Positions 35,092-37,261 of a DNA stretch of 37,261 nt are shown piece after piece (within the stretch, counting starts at the first letter, position 1; each line of letters opens with the position of its first letter). This DNA is from Motilimonas cestriensis. Its GTDB lineage: Bacteria; Pseudomonadota; Gammaproteobacteria; Enterobacterales; CBDFNC01. The notes beneath the pieces were generated by a model, which had not been told where the DNA came from, searched no databases, and was given only the letters and a program-made list of their open reading frames with translations. The translations under genes and the position numbers were made by a program. The stretch lies in NCBI RefSeq assembly GCF_021295315.1, contig NZ_JAIMJA010000034.1:1-37261 (forward strand), written 5' to 3'.

Positions 35092-36060
35092 TTGATAATT
35101 TTAAAGTTCTTGCTGGTCTCTGTGCTGATGTATCTTGGTATCGCTGCGGCGTTAATAATACTGGGCAAACCAAAAACATTCACAGAGCAAAGTGCTGACA
35201 ACATTAACTTCAACGAAATGTTGATGGATTACAATTCATTACCTGAACTGCAATATTATCAGGCCCGAGACAATACTGCGCTCGCTTATCGCCATTATCC
35301 TAGTCGGGCTAATAAAACACTCATCTTATTGCATGGCTCGGGTTGGCATAGCCAGCAATTTTTATCCTTGGCAAACTATGTCAGCAAACAAGGTTTGGCG
35401 CAGGTTTATACACCAGATTTACGTGGCCATGGGCATGATCCGAAAAGACGTGGCGATGTCGATTACATTGGCCAATTTGAAGATGATTTAGCCGATTTTA
35501 TGGCAATGATCAAAACCCGCCATCCCGACACTAAGGTGATCGTTGGCGGTCATTCTTCGGGAGGCGGATTAGCTATCCGTTTTGCTGGTGGCCAGTATGC
35601 TGGGCAAGCCGACGCCTATGTATTATTAGCCCCTTTTATCTATTACAACGCACCAACCACAAAGCCAAATGCAGGCGGTTGGGCACAGCCTTATACGGGA
35701 CGAATTGTGGGACTCACTATGTTAAATAACATGGGTGTTCACTGGTTTGATTCACTCACGGCAATACAATTTAACCTGCCAGAGCCACTGCGAAATGGCA
35801 GTGAAACCTTGGCTTACTCTTATCGCCTTAATACTTCTTTTGCGCCGCGAGATTATAAGCAAGATTTGAGCAGTATTAACCAGCCATTGCTGGTGATTGC
35901 TGGTACTGCTGACGAGACCATGTATGTAGACCAATACCAGCCATTGATCAGTGAATACACCAAAGTAGACGTGAAGCTATTACCCGATGTAACACATATG
36001 GGCGTAGTGGTTGGGCCAGAGGTTCAACCCGTGCTTAGGGATTGGTTAGGTAAGTTGTAA
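35092..36060 (+). CDS. Membrane-anchored alpha/beta hydrolase (lipase/esterase-like)
   Basis: This 322-residue protein is a serine hydrolase of the alpha/beta fold (Hydrolase_4, monoacylglycerol-lipase-like). It begins with an uncleaved-looking membrane helix (IILKFLLVSVLMYLGIAAALIIL). Then come the oxyanion segment LLHGSGWHS (79-87), the nucleophile elbow GGHSSGGG (S155), the acid in GTADETM (D274) and the His in DVTHMG (H302), so the triad is complete. The start is TTG at 35092, eight bases after GAGGG. It lies 52 bases after the small membrane protein on the same strand. A lipid or acyl ester substrate fits the neighbourhood, but the true substrate is unknown. Confidence 0.85.
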   Translation: MIILKFLLVSVLMYLGIAAALIILGKPKTFTEQSADNINFNEMLMDYNSLPELQYYQARDNTALAYRHYPSRANKTLILLHGSGWHSQQFLSLANYVSKQGLAQVYTPDLRGHGHDPKRRGDVDYIGQFEDDLADFMAMIKTRHPDTKVIVGGHSSGGGLAIRFAGGQYAGQADAYVLLAPFIYYNAPTTKPNAGGWAQPYTGRIVGLTMLNNMGVHWFDSLTAIQFNLPEPLRNGSETLAYSYRLNTSFAPRDYKQDLSSINQPLLVIAGTADETMYVDQYQPLISEYTKVDVKLLPDVTHMGVVVGPEVQPVLRDWLGKL

Positions 36061-36465
36061 AAAGGTTTCTCCTTAAGCAGTCTGATTTAACCTGAATAAG
36101 AGAAATAGTGTGATTTCTCCTCAGAAACAAGGTGAGTTGGCCAAACAAGATGGGTCGATAAGATTCATTTCAAAAGCTCTGCATATAAAACCAATGGTTA
36201 TGAGATAAATGGCAATATCTCGGGATTTGGCGCGGTAAAGTAATTGCAAAAGTCTCGCTTTGTTCACACCTTATTTATAATACTTTGATATATAATCACA
36301 AAATTAATCAGCTGAATTCTTTATGGGGGGCCAAATTTGGTCTCGGTAAATACTAGGCTCGCTTTGTTTTCCCCTGTGTTGCTTGTTAAGGTTAACAAAA
36401 GAGCATTTAACTTGCTGAATATTATTAATTTATTTTTTACGGAATGACGATTTTCGTGCGGTAGC
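36061..36465. other. AT-rich non-coding stretch with several palindromes
   Basis: I see no gene in this 405-base stretch. It holds a stem-loop GAGAAAT/ATTTCTC (36100-36119, six-base loop, no T-run), the palindrome CCAAATTTGG (36331-36340) and the near-palindrome TTGTTAA-GG-TTAACAA (36383-36398). CTCGCTTTGTT occurs twice as a direct repeat (36254-36264 and 36358-36368). Base composition looks lower in GC than the pfa genes, which together with the neighbouring insertion sequence suggests a junction with acquired DNA. Confidence 0.5.
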
Positions 36466-37164
36466 GTGCGGGATCTATACGGAATTCCGTATAAAACGCT
36501 GTTAGGTGTTTCGAAATATTGGAGTTTAAATCAAGTGGGATTGCTATTATTCAAGGGAATGAAAGTTGGAATTCAAGATGGTGACTTTTCGATAAGTCTC
36601 GATGAGAATGGAACCCCTGACTCTAATTTAACCCTCTCCACATCATACAATATGTTGCCAATTTGGATGAAAATCGCATATGAAAACCTTGTTACATCAA
36701 ATAAGGCAAGTAAAGCGGTTTCTGAAAATTGGTGTGATGATAATGAAATTCAAAAGTCCTTATTAATTACTGAACTTACTCCATCTATTCAAGTATTTGT
36801 AGCGTGTGGCTGCGCACTAGATGCTTTTTACGATCAGCTAAAAGAATTTGCGAAAATATCTAGAGAAGACATAGATATTTGGAAACGAAAAAGAACGCCT
36901 CGTTCAGCGCAAATAGTCGAAATAATCAGGCGTGTTTACAAATTAGATAAAACTTTTGTAAAAGGCGCAAAAGTAAATATAGGTTCAATAATGGAGTACA
37001 GGGACAAAGTTGTTCATCCTTCACATGAAGTTCAACACACTTGTTCTCGCCCCGATATTCCAGTCAACGTGGATTGGCGCTTTTCAGCATACAAATATTC
37101 AAATGCAGAAATCGCGTACCAACGTACAATGGAGTGTAGTGGTACAACTATTTTGGCCACCTGA
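36466..37164 (+). CDS. Unrecognised protein with a HEPN-like motif, probably cut at its 3' end by an insertion sequence
   Basis: I do not recognise this protein of up to 232 residues. It is mainly helical and soluble. Near its end it has SIMEYRDKVVHPS, in which R179-x4-H184 fits the R-x4-6-H motif of HEPN domains (often RNases in defence or toxin systems), but the rest shows no family I can name. The start is unsure: the frame opens after a stop at 36445-36447, GTG at 36466 is the first start codon, and GTG at 36535 has GGAG ten bases upstream. The last ten or so codons (SGTTILAT and stop) lie inside the left end of the IS3-like element beginning near 37135, so the natural C terminus is probably lost. 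Confidence 0.6.
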   Translation: MRDLYGIPYKTLLGVSKYWSLNQVGLLLFKGMKVGIQDGDFSISLDENGTPDSNLTLSTSYNMLPIWMKIAYENLVTSNKASKAVSENWCDDNEIQKSLLITELTPSIQVFVACGCALDAFYDQLKEFAKISREDIDIWKRKRTPRSAQIVEIIRRVYKLDKTFVKGAKVNIGSIMEYRDKVVHPSHEVQHTCSRPDIPVNVDWRFSAYKYSNAEIAYQRTMECSGTTILAT

Positions 37165-37261
37165 TTAGAGGTGATAAGATCACCATAACTAAGCAGGTAT
37201 CAATATGTCAAAACGTACAAGACCAACTTATTCACCAGAATTCCGACTAGAAGTTGCCCAA
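37135..37261 (+). mobile_element. Left end of a second IS3-like insertion sequence
   Basis: The first bases of an insertion sequence that continues beyond the window. I place its tip at TGTAGTGGTACAAC (37135) because IS3-family ends begin with TG and the transposase start follows about 70 bases later. The leader has nested inverted repeats: CACCT/AGGTG (37158-37162 with 37169-37173) and GGTGAT/ATCACC (37170-37175 with 37179-37184). It differs in sequence from the element at the left edge. Confidence 0.55.
37205..37261 (+). CDS. IS3-family transposase OrfA, N-terminal fragment (cut by window edge)
   Basis: Nineteen codons are visible: MSKRTRPTYSPEFRLEVAQ. The pattern R-T-x-x-Y-S-x-E-F-R-L-E is the usual opening of the HTH_Tnp_1 OrfA subunit of IS3-type elements. 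AGGTA seven bases before the ATG is a plausible ribosome binding site. That site can pair with ACCTG at 37159-37163, which may limit translation. Confidence 0.75.
   Translation, partial: MSKRTRPTYSPEFRLEVAQ

Noticed and set aside
36100-36119. Rho-independent terminator after the hydrolase
   Set aside because: The GAGAAAT/ATTTCTC stem is AT-rich and lacks a following T-run, so termination is not supported.
36284-36299. FNR-like site TTGATATATAATCAC
   Set aside because: Its half-sites are separated by five bases rather than four and the right half is imperfect; the region is AT-rich, so a chance match is likely.
1-37261. Composite transposon carrying the whole region
   Set aside because: The two edge transposase fragments differ in sequence, and the content between them is core respiratory and lipid metabolism.

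Overview
The window reads as a chromosomal segment of a marine gammaproteobacterium of the Alteromonadales type (Shewanella, Moritella, Colwellia and relatives). The evidence is gene content and order: ttcA, uspE and an FNR regulator sit beside a cbb3 oxidase locus, and next to them lie a complete olefin (ole) operon and a complete pfa polyunsaturated fatty acid synthase cluster. I cannot fix the genus from sequence alone. Both window edges are the first codons of two different IS3-type transposases.

Layout. 1-113: left end of an IS3-like element, reading leftward. 114-373: leader and promoter of ttcA. 374-1267: ttcA, ending in a bidirectional terminator shared with uspE. 1330-10374, all minus strand: uspE, fnr (with a perfect FNR box over its likely start point), a DsbD_2/SafE-type membrane protein, ccoS, ccoI, ccoH, a strong terminator, then ccoP, ccoQ, ccoO, ccoN. 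10667-11158: a divergent membrane-anchored periplasmic protein of unknown function. 11163-15808, minus strand: oleD, oleC, oleB, oleA, all overlapping by 1 to 23 bases. 16028-16480, plus strand: a hot-dog thioesterase with its own promoter. 16485-17276, minus strand: the phosphopantetheinyl transferase pfaE. 17488-34824, plus strand: pfaR, pfaA, pfaB, pfaC, pfaD. 34836-36060: a small membrane protein and a membrane-anchored alpha/beta hydrolase. 36061-36465: AT-rich non-coding DNA. 36466-37164: an unrecognised protein whose 3' end is probably cut by the IS3-like element that starts near 37135.

How the genes work together. PfaE would convert the five ACP domains of PfaA to the holo form. PfaA-PfaD build a long polyunsaturated acyl chain de novo from malonyl units. 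The thioesterase could release it. OleA can condense two activated acyl chains head to head, OleD reduces the product, OleC makes a beta-lactone and OleB decarboxylates it to an olefin. In Shewanella the pfa and ole pathways are known to cooperate in making a highly unsaturated C31 hydrocarbon. Here both pathways, the activating enzyme and a thioesterase lie side by side in about 24 kb, which is the most interesting feature of the window. The oxidase half is a standard microaerobic respiration module under FNR-type control.

I saw no rRNA, tRNA, CRISPR array or prophage. All coordinates, motifs and residue numbers were read by eye. Family assignments rest on recognised motifs and remembered relatives, not on database searches.
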